NCBI GenBank assembly: GCA_002470165.1
Contig: DKNF01000070.1
Span: 1-11,013, forward strand
Length of the DNA stretch: 11,013 nt
Reading direction: 5' to 3'
Source: Betaproteobacteria bacterium UBA7395
Lineage (GTDB): Bacteria; Pseudomonadota; Gammaproteobacteria; Burkholderiales; Rhodocyclaceae
Shown here in pieces: positions 1 to 8,336 of the stretch (its first letter is position 1; every line of letters starts with the position of its first letter). The translations under genes were made by a program, and so were the position numbers. Below the pieces are notes generated by a model. The model was not told the DNA's origin. It searched no databases and worked only from the letters and a program-made list of their open reading frames with translations.

Positions 1-1124
1 GCCACGTCGGCCTGGCCGAACTCGCCGTTGATTTCCTCAAGGTCGAAAATCTTGTCGTAGGGCACGCCGGCCTCGGCCAGCAGCACGTTCATGTGGCCCG
101 GCATGCGCCCGGCGACCGGGTGGATGGCGAACTTCACCTCGACGCCCGCTTCTTCGAGAATCTCGGTCATTTCCCAGATCTTGTGCTGGGCATGCGCGAC
201 CGCCATGCCGTAGCCGGGAACGATGATCACCTTGCCGGCGTAACGCATCATCGCCGCCGCATCGAGCGCCGACAATTCCTTCATCGTGCCGTCGATGGCC
301 TCGCCGCCACCGCTGGCCGCCAGCGGGGTGAACAGGATGTTCGACAGCGGCCGGTTCATCGCCTTGGCCATCAGTTGCGTGAGCAGCGTGCCGGCGGCGC
401 CGACGACGATGCCGGCGATGATCAGCGCCGGGTTGCCCAGGACGTAGCCTTCGAAACCGACGGCCAGGCCGGTGAAGGCATTGAACAGCGAGATCACCAC
501 CGGCATGTCGGCGCCGCCGATCGGCAGGGTGACGATCAGCCCGAGCACCAGTGCGACAAAGAAGAACGCGATCACCAGTTCCGGCTGTTGCGGGGCCAGG
601 GCGATGACGGCCAGGCCGAGACCGACGGCGACCAGTGCCAGCACCACGTTGACCGCATTCTGCACCGGCAGGCGGTAGGCCTTCTTCAGGATGCCCTGCA
701 GCTTGGCCCAGGCGACGCACGAGCCGGTAAACGACACCGCGCCGATCAGTGCGCCGAGCACCGCCAACGTCGTCGCCACCAGGCCGTGCATTTCGCCCTT
801 GGCGAATTCGACGGCGGCGATGGCCGCGGCCGCACCGCCGCCCATCCCGTTGTAGATGGCGACCATCTGCGGCATGTCGGTCATCTTGACCTTTTGCGCT
901 GAAATCCAGGCGGCACCGCCGCCGACGACCAGCGCCAGGGCCATCAGACCGAGGTTCTGCAGACCGGGGATGAGGAAGGTGGCGGCGATCGCCAGCAGCA
1001 TGCCGTAACCGGCGATGACGATGCCGCGCCGGGCCGAGGTCGGCGAACTCATGCCCTTGAGGCCGAAGATGAACAGCAGGGCGCCGGCGAACCAGGCGCC
1101 CTGGACGTAGAGCGGGGCGGTCAT
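1..1124 (-). CDS. pntB: NAD(P) transhydrogenase subunit beta (partial, C-terminus off left edge)
   Basis: This is the beta subunit of the proton-translocating inner-membrane transhydrogenase, which couples hydride transfer between NADH and NADP+ to proton movement. The start is the ATG at 1124-1122, with an AAGGAG ribosome site (1138-1133) 8 nt upstream. It overlaps the pntAB stop in an ATGA, so translation is probably coupled. The window holds 374 complete codons; E. coli PntB has about 462, so roughly 85 residues are missing. Residues 1 to about 260 are a run of hydrophobic helices (membrane domain dII). A cytosolic NADP-binding domain dIII follows, with the family motif GYGMAVAHAQ at 304-313 and the conserved HPVAGRMPGHMNVLLAEAGV stretch at 335-354. 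The frame has no break. The identification is close to certain; only the C-terminus is unseen. Confidence 0.96.
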   Translation of the reverse strand, partial: MTAPLYVQGAWFAGALLFIFGLKGMSSPTSARRGIVIAGYGMLLAIAATFLIPGLQNLGLMALALVVGGGAAWISAQKVKMTDMPQMVAIYNGMGGGAAAAIAAVEFAKGEMHGLVATTLAVLGALIGAVSFTGSCVAWAKLQGILKKAYRLPVQNAVNVVLALVAVGLGLAVIALAPQQPELVIAFFFVALVLGLIVTLPIGGADMPVVISLFNAFTGLAVGFEGYVLGNPALIIAGIVVGAAGTLLTQLMAKAMNRPLSNILFTPLAASGGGEAIDGTMKELSALDAAAMMRYAGKVIIVPGYGMAVAHAQHKIWEMTEILEEAGVEVKFAIHPVAGRMPGHMNVLLAEAGVPYDKIFDLEEINGEFGQADV

Positions 1125-1408
1125 TGGCCGTTCTCCTTCTTCTTGAACATGGCCAGCATGCGTTCGGTGACGACGTAGCCGCCGGCCGCGTTGGCGGCGC
1201 CCAGGGCGACGGCGAAGAAACCGATGGCCTGCTGCAGCGGTGTCTCGGCCATGCCGAGGACGAGCATGGCACCGACGACGACCACGCCGTGGATGAAGTT
1301 GGAGCCGGACATCAGCGGCGTGTGCAGGATCACCGGGACCTTGGCGATGATCTCGTAGCCGGTGAAGGCGGCGAGCATGAAGATGTAGAGTGCGAGCAAT
1401 CCGTCCAT
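1121..1408 (-). CDS. pntAB: NAD(P) transhydrogenase subunit alpha part 2 (membrane piece)
   Basis: This 95-residue protein is the membrane part of the alpha subunit. In E. coli it is fused to the nucleotide-binding part; in Rhodospirillum rubrum and many other proteobacteria it is a separate gene, as here. Three hydrophobic segments are visible, at about 3-24, 38-53 and 61-81. They include the conserved SGSNFIHGVVVVGA region (34-47), followed by a basic tail ending KKKENGQ. The ATG at 1408 has GGGAG (1420-1416) 7 nt upstream and overlaps the pntAA stop as ATGA; its own stop overlaps the pntB start in the same way. The split from pntAA is therefore the normal three-gene arrangement and not a frameshift. 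The protein acts in the inner membrane together with PntB to form the proton channel. Confidence 0.94.
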   Translation of the reverse strand: MDGLLALYIFMLAAFTGYEIIAKVPVILHTPLMSGSNFIHGVVVVGAMLVLGMAETPLQQAIGFFAVALGAANAAGGYVVTERMLAMFKKKENGQ

Positions 1409-2535
1409 CAGGCGTCTCCCAGGATTTGTCTGACTGCGGCGTGGACGGTGGCGCCGTCGCGGCACAGCACGGTGCCGGCGACCACTTCGTCGTCCCAGTC
1501 GATGCGCAGTTCGCCGTCCTTGATCCACGGCGAGAGGAAGTTGTAGAGATTCTTGGCGTACAGCTCGGAGGCGTGCGTCGGCATGCGCGACGGCAGGTTG
1601 AGCGGGCCGTGGATGTTCACGTCGTTGGCGACGACGTGTTCGCCCGGCTGCGTCAGTTCGCAGTTGCCGCCCGATTCGGCGGCCATGTCGACGATGATGG
1701 CGCCGTACTTCATGCGCCCGACCATGTCGCGGGTGATGATCACCGGCGCCCGCTTGCCCGGAATGGCGGCGGTGCTGATGACCACGTCGGCGGCGGCGAT
1801 GGCCTTGGTCAGCCGTTCGGCCTGGGCGGCCTTTTCCTCGGCCGTCAGTTCGCGCGCATAGCCGCCGCTGCCGTCGGCGGAAACGCCGGTATCGACGAAC
1901 TTGGCGCCGAGCGATTCGATCTGCTCCTTGGCGGCGGCACGGACGTCGTAGGCTTCGACCATGGCACCGAGGCGCTTGCAGGTGGCGATCGCCTGCAGGC
2001 CGGCGACGCCGGCGCCGATGACGAGCACGCGCGCCGGGCGGATGGTGCCGGCGGCGGTGGTCAGCATCGGGAAGAACTTGGTGCACCGGGCGGCGGCGAT
2101 CAGCCCGCACTGGTAGCCCGAGCAGGCGCCCTGGCTGGACAGCGCGTCCATGCTCTGGGCGCGCGAGATGCGCGGCAGCAGTTCGAGGGCGAAGGCGGTG
2201 ATCTTGCGGGCGTTCAACGCGGCCAGCCGCTCGCGGCTCTCGAAGGGTTTGAGCAGGCCGATCAGCATTGCGCCGTCCGGCATGGCGGCGATTTCGTCCA
2301 GGCTCGGCGGCGTCACCCGCAGGATCAGGTCGGCGTTGGCGTAGGCTTCGGGCAGGCCGGGGGCGAAATCGACCTCGGCATAGTCGGTGTCGAGGAAATG
2401 GCTTTGCGCACCGGCGCTCTGCTCCATCCGCAATCGCGCGCCGAGCGCGGAAAACTTCTTGGCCGTTTCAGGAACCAGTGCCGTCCGGCATTCGCCTTCA
2501 GCACGTTCCCGAGCCAGCGCCAGGGTCAGCGGCAT
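1408..2535 (-). CDS. pntAA: NAD(P) transhydrogenase subunit alpha part 1 (NAD(H)-binding domain dI)
   Basis: This 375-residue protein is the soluble NAD(H)-binding component of the transhydrogenase, related to alanine dehydrogenase. The Rossmann motif GAGVAG lies at 174-179, and Asp197 at the end of the next strand is the usual NAD-selecting acid. The RQD loop that contacts both nucleotides in the R. rubrum structure is present (PRISRAQSMD, 121-130; Arg122, Gln127, Asp130, Ser133). The ATG at 2535 was chosen because AAGGAG (2548-2543) lies 7 nt upstream and the protein then starts MPLTLALARE. An in-frame ATG at 2553 would put that ribosome site inside the gene. It is the first of three pnt genes joined by ATGA overlaps. 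No convincing promoter is visible just upstream, so it may be read partly from aceK, 133 nt away. Confidence 0.95.
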   Translation of the reverse strand: MPLTLALARERAEGECRTALVPETAKKFSALGARLRMEQSAGAQSHFLDTDYAEVDFAPGLPEAYANADLILRVTPPSLDEIAAMPDGAMLIGLLKPFESRERLAALNARKITAFALELLPRISRAQSMDALSSQGACSGYQCGLIAAARCTKFFPMLTTAAGTIRPARVLVIGAGVAGLQAIATCKRLGAMVEAYDVRAAAKEQIESLGAKFVDTGVSADGSGGYARELTAEEKAAQAERLTKAIAAADVVISTAAIPGKRAPVIITRDMVGRMKYGAIIVDMAAESGGNCELTQPGEHVVANDVNIHGPLNLPSRMPTHASELYAKNLYNFLSPWIKDGELRIDWDDEVVAGTVLCRDGATVHAAVRQILGDA

Positions 2536-2580
2536 GCTCGCTCTCCTTATCATGAGTCATTGCTGGGTTAATTTTTCCCG

Positions 2581-2599
2581 ACAAAGATAAGGGCTTTGT
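2581..2599. repeat. inverted repeat ACAAAG-N7-CTTTGT upstream of pntAA
   Basis: The two 6-bp arms match perfectly (2581-2586 and 2594-2599) around a 7-nt centre, about 46 nt before the pntAA start. In RNA read on the minus strand it could form a weak hairpin, but no T-run follows it, so it is not a standard terminator. It could be an operator half-site pair or chance. Confidence 0.35.
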
Positions 2600-2602
2600 T
2601 AC

Positions 2603-2619
2603 TCCTGAAATAGTCAGGA
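2603..2619. repeat. inverted repeat TCCTGA-N5-TCAGGA upstream of pntAA
   Basis: This is a perfect 6+6 bp dyad (2603-2608 and 2614-2619) with a 5-nt centre. It lies 3 nt from the neighbouring ACAAAG dyad, in the 133-nt gap between aceK and pntAA. The size and spacing suit a dimeric regulator. Neither a T-tract nor a clear promoter accompanies it, so its role is unknown. Confidence 0.35.
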
Positions 2620-2668
2620 TTGCTGAAGCCACGGATCAGCGATTGCTTATGAATGAATGCAGCCCGGT

Positions 2669-4450
2669 TCAGGCCTCGTTGTTGACGGTCGGCCGGCTGT
2701 GGATGAAGCGCAGTTCCTCCGGGTAGGGGAAGAAATCCTCGACCTGCCCGGCCCGGATGTTTTCCTGGGTTTTCTGCCAGAAGGCCGGGGTGAGCAGATC
2801 CTTGTGGTGTTTCATGAACAGCTTGCGCACCTGTGGCGAGCCGAGCAGGAAGGTGGCGAATTCCTCGGGGAAAACGTCGTTGCGCGCCACCGGGTACCAG
2901 ACCTCGCCCGACATTTCCGTCTCGAAATCCGGGGCCGGCGGAATCTTGCGGAAGTTGATGTCAGTCATGTACTCGATTTCGTCGTAATCGTAGAAGACGA
3001 CGCGGCCGTAGCGGGTGACGCCGAAATTCTTCCACAGCATGTCGCCGGGGAAGATGTTGGCCTGCGCCAGTTCGCGGATGGCGCTGCCGTATTCCTTGAT
3101 CGCGTGCTCCAGGCCGTCGAGGTCGTTGGCCTTGTCCATGCGGTCGAGGTGGATGTTCAAGGGCTCCATCCGGCGCTCGATGTACAGGTGCTTGATGATC
3201 AGCTGTTCGCCGTCGATCTCGTAGCAACTGGGGGCAAGGCGTTCGAGTTCGTCGAGGATTTCGTCGTTGAAGCGGGCCAGCGGGAAGAGCACGTTGGAGA
3301 ACTCCAGCGTGTCGGCCATCCGCCCGACGCGGTCGACCTGCTTGACCATCATGAACTTCCGCTTGACCGTGGCGCGGTCCATTTCTTTGGAACTGCCGAA
3401 CACGTCCTTGATGATCTTGAACACGTAGGGGTAGGAGGGCAGCGTGAACACCAGCATGACCAGGCCGCGGATGCCGGGCGCCATGACGAACTTGTCCTGC
3501 GAATGGTGCAGGTGATAGATGAAGTCGCGGAAGAACATCGTCTTCCCCTGCTTGCCCAGGCCGAGCATGATGTAGATCTCGGAGCGCGGCTTGTTCGGCA
3601 TGATGGCGCGCAGGAACTGGACGTAGCCGGACGGGACTTCCATGTCCACCATGAAATAGGCGCGTGACAGCGAGAACAGCAGGCCGATGCGCCAGCCGTC
3701 GAGCAGGATGGTGTCGAGGTAGAGCTTGCCGTCGTTGTCGTGCAGGACAGGAATGGCGAAGGGGTACTCGACGGCGCCGTTGATCGCCTTGCCGATGATG
3801 TAAGCCGCCTTGTTGCGGTAGAAGGCCGAACCGAGTACCTGGATCTGAAAATTGACCTCGCGTCCGGGCATGTGTTTCAGGGCGCGGCGGATGGCGTGAT
3901 AGACGTAATTGACGTCGCGCTCCAGGTCGGCGAACGGGCGCTGCCAATGGAAGTCGCCGACGATCTGGCGGATGGCGCCGCGCAGGCCGTCGGCTTCGGC
4001 GTAATAGCTGCGGTAGGTCGGCGCTTCGTCAGCCTCCAGGTTCTCGGTCGAGATGCTCGGGCGGACGAACAAAAAGTCGTTGTGGAAATAGGTCCGGTGC
4101 AGGATCTTGGTCGTCACCGAATTGAAGAAGGTCTCGGCCAGTTCCGGCTGCTTGTGGTTGAGCAGCAGGCCGATGTAGAGCAGCTTGACCTGTTGCCAGG
4201 TGGCGTCGTCGAGGTGCTCGGCGTCGAACTCGGTGCGCAGGCGTTCGACGCATTCGTCCACCCGGTCGTCGTAGAAGCGGATGCGCTCCCGGACTGCCCG
4301 ATGCACGCCTTGCCAGTCGCCCTTTTCGAAGCGGGTCTTGGCCTCGCGGCAGGTCTGGCGGAACAGCGTGTAATGGCGGTTGAAGCCCTGGATCAGCGCC
4401 AGTGCGATATGGTGGGCATTGGTGCCGTACAGTCCGACCGAAATCTTCAT
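2669..4450 (-). CDS. aceK: isocitrate dehydrogenase kinase/phosphatase
   Basis: AceK phosphorylates and dephosphorylates dimeric isocitrate dehydrogenase in the cytoplasm, setting the split between the TCA cycle and the glyoxylate bypass. This copy has 593 residues (E. coli 578). An N-terminal regulatory region is followed by a kinase-like domain with the nucleotide-loop motif APGIRGL (324-330), the conserved Lys345, Asp380 in RVGRMADT, and the metal/catalytic set Asp470, Asn475 and Asp488 within PGDMLWKNFG...FYDYDE. These match the known E. coli residues with a constant offset of 9 to 13. The ATG at 4450 has GGGAG (4463-4459) 8 nt upstream; the in-frame ATG at 4486 has none. Unlike in E. coli it is not next to aceB and aceA. 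It is instead divergent from one isocitrate dehydrogenase gene and about 2.6 kb from its probable substrate gene, icd. Confidence 0.97.
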   Translation of the reverse strand: MKISVGLYGTNAHHIALALIQGFNRHYTLFRQTCREAKTRFEKGDWQGVHRAVRERIRFYDDRVDECVERLRTEFDAEHLDDATWQQVKLLYIGLLLNHKQPELAETFFNSVTTKILHRTYFHNDFLFVRPSISTENLEADEAPTYRSYYAEADGLRGAIRQIVGDFHWQRPFADLERDVNYVYHAIRRALKHMPGREVNFQIQVLGSAFYRNKAAYIIGKAINGAVEYPFAIPVLHDNDGKLYLDTILLDGWRIGLLFSLSRAYFMVDMEVPSGYVQFLRAIMPNKPRSEIYIMLGLGKQGKTMFFRDFIYHLHHSQDKFVMAPGIRGLVMLVFTLPSYPYVFKIIKDVFGSSKEMDRATVKRKFMMVKQVDRVGRMADTLEFSNVLFPLARFNDEILDELERLAPSCYEIDGEQLIIKHLYIERRMEPLNIHLDRMDKANDLDGLEHAIKEYGSAIRELAQANIFPGDMLWKNFGVTRYGRVVFYDYDEIEYMTDINFRKIPPAPDFETEMSGEVWYPVARNDVFPEEFATFLLGSPQVRKLFMKHHKDLLTPAFWQKTQENIRAGQVEDFFPYPEELRFIHSRPTVNNEA

Positions 4451-4460
4451 TGTTCTGTCT

Positions 4461-4475
4461 CCCGCTGCTGGCGGG
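4461..4475 (-). promoter_or_regulatory. possible hairpin covering the aceK ribosome site
   Basis: In the minus-strand RNA, CCCGC (4475-4471) can pair with GCGGG (4465-4461) around the loop CAGCA. The 3' arm includes the first three G of the GGGAG ribosome site (4463-4459). The stem is only 5 bp but all G-C. It could lower aceK translation; this is inferred, not shown. Confidence 0.35.
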
Positions 4476-4476
4476 G

Positions 4477-4485
4477 ATTCTAGCA
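4477..4485 (-). promoter_or_regulatory. probable extended -10 promoter of aceK
   Basis: The minus strand reads TGCTAGAAT from 4485 to 4477: a TG-N extension followed by TAGAAT, which matches five of six bases of the TATAAT box. No good -35 box stands 16-18 bp upstream, which is usual for extended -10 promoters or ones needing an activator. Transcription would start near 4470, leaving a leader of about 20 nt. Confidence 0.45.
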
Positions 4486-4519
4486 TCGCGCCCGGGGTCT
4501 TTCGGGAGGCTCCGCACTG

Positions 4520-4534
4520 TGAAACAGCGTTTCA
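4520..4534. promoter_or_regulatory. 15-bp palindrome TGAAAC-N3-GTTTCA, candidate operator
   Basis: The 6-bp arms are perfect (4520-4525 and 4529-4534) with a 3-nt centre. The site ends 4 bp before the -35 box of the icd-II promoter and lies about 50-64 bp upstream of the predicted aceK transcription start, so one bound protein could affect both genes. The core GAAAC-N3-GTTTC resembles the fatty-acid regulator PsrA consensus as I remember it (G/CAAAC, 2-4 nt, GTTTG/C). The match is suggestive only. Confidence 0.5.
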
Positions 4535-4538
4535 TCGG

Positions 4539-4567
4539 TTGACCTGAACGGCGCCGTTGCGGATACT
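4539..4567 (+). promoter_or_regulatory. sigma-70-type promoter of the monomeric isocitrate dehydrogenase gene
   Basis: TTGACC (4539-4544, five of six consensus bases) and GATACT (4562-4567, four of six) are separated by exactly 17 bp. Transcription would start near 4574, giving a leader of about 75 nt before the ATG at 4648. Confidence 0.7.
4547..4558. promoter_or_regulatory. 12-bp perfect palindrome inside the promoter spacer
   Basis: AACGGCGCCGTT is its own reverse complement and lies wholly between the -35 and -10 boxes of the icd-II promoter. A protein bound here would block RNA polymerase directly, so it is a candidate repressor operator. No known family is recognised. Confidence 0.4.
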
Positions 4568-4577
4568 CCTGAGGCTT

Positions 4578-4619
4578 TGTAAGCACCGCGCAAGGGTGTC
4601 GGCGTATTGTCGACTTACA
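4578..4619 (+). promoter_or_regulatory. possible leader stem in the icd-II 5' UTR
   Basis: TGTAAG (4578-4583) can pair with CTTACA (4614-4619). Immediately inside, CACC (4584-4587) can pair with GGTG (4595-4598) around a 7-nt loop. The fold would occupy most of the predicted leader and end 17 nt before the ribosome site. The stem is long-range and AT-containing, so this is weak evidence. Confidence 0.25.
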
Positions 4620-4647
4620 TATCAAAACCATCCACCAAGGGGTTAGC

Positions 4648-6888
4648 ATGTCCGCAGGCAAGTCCAAGATCATCTACACGCTCACCGACGAGGCGCCGCT
4701 GCTGGCGACTTGTGCCTTTTTGCCGATCATCCGCACTTTCACCGGGCCGGCTGGCATCGAGATCGAGAAGGCCGATATTTCGGTTTCCGCCCGCGTGATC
4801 GCCGAATTCTCCGAATTCCTCAGTGAAGAACAGCGGCTGCCCAACACCCTGGCCGAACTCGGCAAGAAGTGCCTGGAACCCGATACCAACATCATCAAGC
4901 TGCCGAACATCTCCGCTTCGGTGGCCCAGCTCAAGGCTTGCGTCAAGGAACTGCAGGACAAGGGCTACGCCATCCCCGACTATCCGGAAAATCCGACCAC
5001 CGACGAAGAAAAGGCGCTCAAGGCCCGCTTCGGCAAGTGCCTCGGTTCGGCCGTCAATCCGGTGCTGCGCGAAGGCAACTCGGATCGCCGCGCCCCCGGT
5101 GCCGTCAAGAATTACGCCAAGAAGCATCCGCATTCGATGGGCGAGTGGAAGCAGTGGTCGCAGACCCACGTCTCGCACATGCATGCCGGTGACTTCTACC
5201 ACGGCGAAAAGTCGATGACCCTGGACAAGGCCCGCGAAGTCCGCATGGAACTGATCGGCAAGGGCGGCAAGGTCACCGTGCTCAAGCCCAAGGTTGCCCT
5301 GCAGGCCGGTGAGATCATCGATTCGATGTTCATGAGCAAGAAGGCGTTGTGCGACTTCTACGAGAAGGAACTGGAGGACTGCCGCCAGGCCGGCATCCTG
5401 TTCTCGCTGCACGTGAAGGCGACGATGATGAAGGTCTCGCACCCCATCGTTTTCGGCCACTGCGTCAAGATCTACTACAAGGAAGCCTTCGAGAAGCACG
5501 CCAAGACCTTCGAGGAACTGGGCATCAACGTCAATAACGGCATGGTCGATCTGTACGAGAAGATCAAGACCCTGCCGGAGTCGAAGCGCGACGAGATCAT
5601 CCGCGACCTGCATGCCTGCCAGGAACACCGTCCGCGTCTGGCCATGGTCGATTCGGCCAAGGGCATCACCAACTTCCATTCGCCGAACGACATCATCGTC
5701 GACGCCTCGATGCCGGCCATGATCCGTGCCGGTGGCAAGATGTGGGGCGCCGACGGCAAGCAGTACGACGCCAAGGCAGTCATGCCGGAATCGACCTTTG
5801 CCCGCATCTACCAGGAGATGATCAACTTCTGCAAATGGCACGGCAACTTCGATCCCAAGACCATGGGCACGGTCCCGAACGTCGGCCTGATGGCCCAGCA
5901 GGCCGAGGAATACGGCTCGCATGACAAGACCTTCGAAATCGCCGAAGACGGCATCGCCAACATCGTCGATAACGCCACCGGCGAAGTCCTGCTGACGCAG
6001 AACGTCGAGCAGGGCGACATCTGGCGCATGTGCCAGGTCAAGGATGCGCCGATCCGCGACTGGGTCAAGCTGGCCGTCACCCGCGCCCGCAATTCCGGCA
6101 TGCCGGCCGTGTTCTGGCTGGACCCGTACCGTCCGCACGAGAACGAACTGATCAAGAAGGTCGAGACTTACCTCAAGGATCACGACACCACCGGTCTCGA
6201 AATCAAGATCATGAGCCAGGTCCGCGCCATGCGCTTCACGCTTGAGCGTGTTGCCCGCGGTCTCGACACCATCTCGGTGACCGGCAACATCCTGCGCGAC
6301 TACCTCACCGACCTGTTCCCGATCATGGAACTGGGCACCTCGGCCAAGATGCTGTCCATCGTCCCGCTGATGAACGGCGGCGGCATGTACGAAACCGGTG
6401 CCGGCGGCTCTGCCCCGAAGCACGTCCAGCAGCTGACGCAGGAAAACCACCTGCGCTGGGATTCGCTGGGCGAATTCCTGGCCCTGGCCGTCTCGCTGGA
6501 AGAACTCGGCATCAAGGAAGGCAACGCCCGCGCCAAGCTGCTGGCCAAGACGCTCGATGCCGCCACCGGCAAGCTGCTTGACAACAACAAGTCGCCGTCG
6601 CCGAAGACCGGCGAGCTCGACAACCGTGGTTCGCAGTTCTACCTGGCCATGTATTGGGCGCAGGAACTGGCAGCGCAGAAGGAAGATGCCGAACTGGCCG
6701 CCCACTTCGCCAAGCTGGCCAAGACCCTGGCCGACAACGAGGCGATCATCGTTGCCGAACTGAAGACGGTGCAGGGTAAGCCGGTCGATATCGGCGGCTA
6801 CTACAAGGCCGATTCGGAAAAGTGCAAGGCAGTCATGCGTCCGAGCCCGACGCTGAATGCCGCGCTGAAGAGCATGCGCGCTGCCTGA
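4648..6888 (+). CDS. icd2: monomeric NADP-dependent isocitrate dehydrogenase (IDH-II type)
   Basis: It converts isocitrate and NADP+ to 2-oxoglutarate, CO2 and NADPH in the cytoplasm. At 746 residues it is the size of the large single-chain family (Azotobacter vinelandii, Corynebacterium), whose sequence is unlike the dimeric enzyme. Residues known from the A. vinelandii structure (recalled, not checked) appear at a steady offset: Ser134, Asn137, Arg141 and Arg147 in [16 protein letters not shown], Lys257, metal-binding Asp352, Tyr422, the LRDYLTD motif with Arg550, Asp551 and Asp555, and His592 and Arg603 near the NADP site. The ATG has AAGGGG (4637-4642) 5 nt upstream. Codons are almost uniformly the preferred C/G-ending type, suggesting high expression. 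It has its own promoter and terminator. It lacks the serine loop that AceK recognises in the dimeric enzyme. The symbol icd2 is a label for the second form. Confidence 0.97.
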   Translation: MSAGKSKIIYTLTDEAPLLATCAFLPIIRTFTGPAGIEIEKADISVSARVIAEFSEFLSEEQRLPNTLAELGKKCLEPDTNIIKLPNISASVAQLKACVKELQDKGYAIPDYPENPTTDEEKALKARFGKCLGSAVNPVLREGNSDRRAPGAVKNYAKKHPHSMGEWKQWSQTHVSHMHAGDFYHGEKSMTLDKAREVRMELIGKGGKVTVLKPKVALQAGEIIDSMFMSKKALCDFYEKELEDCRQAGILFSLHVKATMMKVSHPIVFGHCVKIYYKEAFEKHAKTFEELGINVNNGMVDLYEKIKTLPESKRDEIIRDLHACQEHRPRLAMVDSAKGITNFHSPNDIIVDASMPAMIRAGGKMWGADGKQYDAKAVMPESTFARIYQEMINFCKWHGNFDPKTMGTVPNVGLMAQQAEEYGSHDKTFEIAEDGIANIVDNATGEVLLTQNVEQGDIWRMCQVKDAPIRDWVKLAVTRARNSGMPAVFWLDPYRPHENELIKKVETYLKDHDTTGLEIKIMSQVRAMRFTLERVARGLDTISVTGNILRDYLTDLFPIMELGTSAKMLSIVPLMNGGGMYETGAGGSAPKHVQQLTQENHLRWDSLGEFLALAVSLEELGIKEGNARAKLLAKTLDAATGKLLDNNKSPSPKTGELDNRGSQFYLAMYWAQELAAQKEDAELAAHFAKLAKTLADNEAIIVAELKTVQGKPVDIGGYYKADSEKCKAVMRPSPTLNAALKSMRAA

Positions 6889-6911
6889 ACACCGGCAGGC
6901 GATTGAAGCGG

Positions 6912-6942
6912 AAAGCGAAGGCTGCGGCCTTCGCTTTTTTTT
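6912..6942 (+). terminator. intrinsic terminator after the monomeric isocitrate dehydrogenase gene
   Basis: An 11-bp perfect stem (6912-6922 with 6927-6937) with the loop TGCG runs into eight T (6935-6942). It lies 23 nt after the stop codon and should end the transcript, separating icd2 from icd. Confidence 0.92.
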
Positions 6943-6956
6943 GCCCGTCGTGCGGG

Positions 6957-6985
6957 CTGACACCTTTCCTGCTTTGTTCCATAAT
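6957..6985 (+). promoter_or_regulatory. sigma-70-type promoter of icd
   Basis: CTGACA (6957-6962) and CATAAT (6980-6985) each match the consensus at five of six bases and are separated by exactly 17 bp. The promoter begins 15 nt after the upstream terminator. Transcription would start near 6992, giving a leader of about 77 nt. Confidence 0.8.
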
Positions 6986-6995
6986 GGCCCGCACT

Positions 6996-7023
6996 GCCGG
7001 TTCGCGGAGACCTCCGGACCGGC
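6996..7023 (+). promoter_or_regulatory. stem-loop at the 5' end of the icd leader
   Basis: GCCGGT (6996-7001) pairs with ACCGGC (7018-7023). Inside, CGGA can pair with TCCG around GACC, with a small bulge between the two helices. It would begin within about 5 nt of the predicted transcript start, a position where stem-loops can protect an mRNA. The function is inferred. Confidence 0.45.
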
Positions 7024-7045
7024 AAGCGGCCACCACGGCCGTTTT
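7024..7045 (+). promoter_or_regulatory. second icd leader hairpin with a short T-run (possible attenuator)
   Basis: CGGCC (7027-7031) pairs with GGCCG (7037-7041) around ACCAC. G-T and A-T pairs can extend the stem to 8 bp, and the strand ends in four T (7042-7045). It resembles a weak intrinsic terminator ahead of the icd ribosome site. The T-run is short, so it may be only a structural hairpin. Confidence 0.35.
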
Positions 7046-7068
7046 CATAACAACGCAAGGAGATGCCC

Positions 7069-8310
<1,242 letters not shown>

Positions 8311-8336
8311 ATTCAACAATCTTTCGAGGAATAGCC

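Noticed and set aside
37..1272. Long minus-strand frame of 411 codons over pntB and pntAB
   Set aside because: It is out of frame with pntB, very Arg/Gly/Ala/Pro-rich and without motifs. The true pntB frame gives the transhydrogenase motifs.
1121..1410. Split of the transhydrogenase alpha subunit read as a frameshift
   Set aside because: Each part has its own start, ribosome site and family-typical ends. Three-gene pnt loci are a known normal arrangement.
2581..2619. Terminator after aceK
   Set aside because: The dyads are short and no T-run follows on the minus strand.
2657..4483. Plus-strand frames of 336 and 247 codons opposite aceK
   Set aside because: They are shadows of aceK with a Val/Asp/Glu/Leu-rich composition and no recognised motif.
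4615..6963. A 782-codon open frame on the minus strand antisense to the monomeric isocitrate dehydrogenase gene
   Set aside because: It mirrors almost exactly a gene with very strong G/C third-position bias, which removes stop codons from the antisense frame. Its translation is rich in Arg, Gly, Leu, Val, Asp and His with no family motif. The plus-strand frame has full enzyme motifs and a ribosome site.
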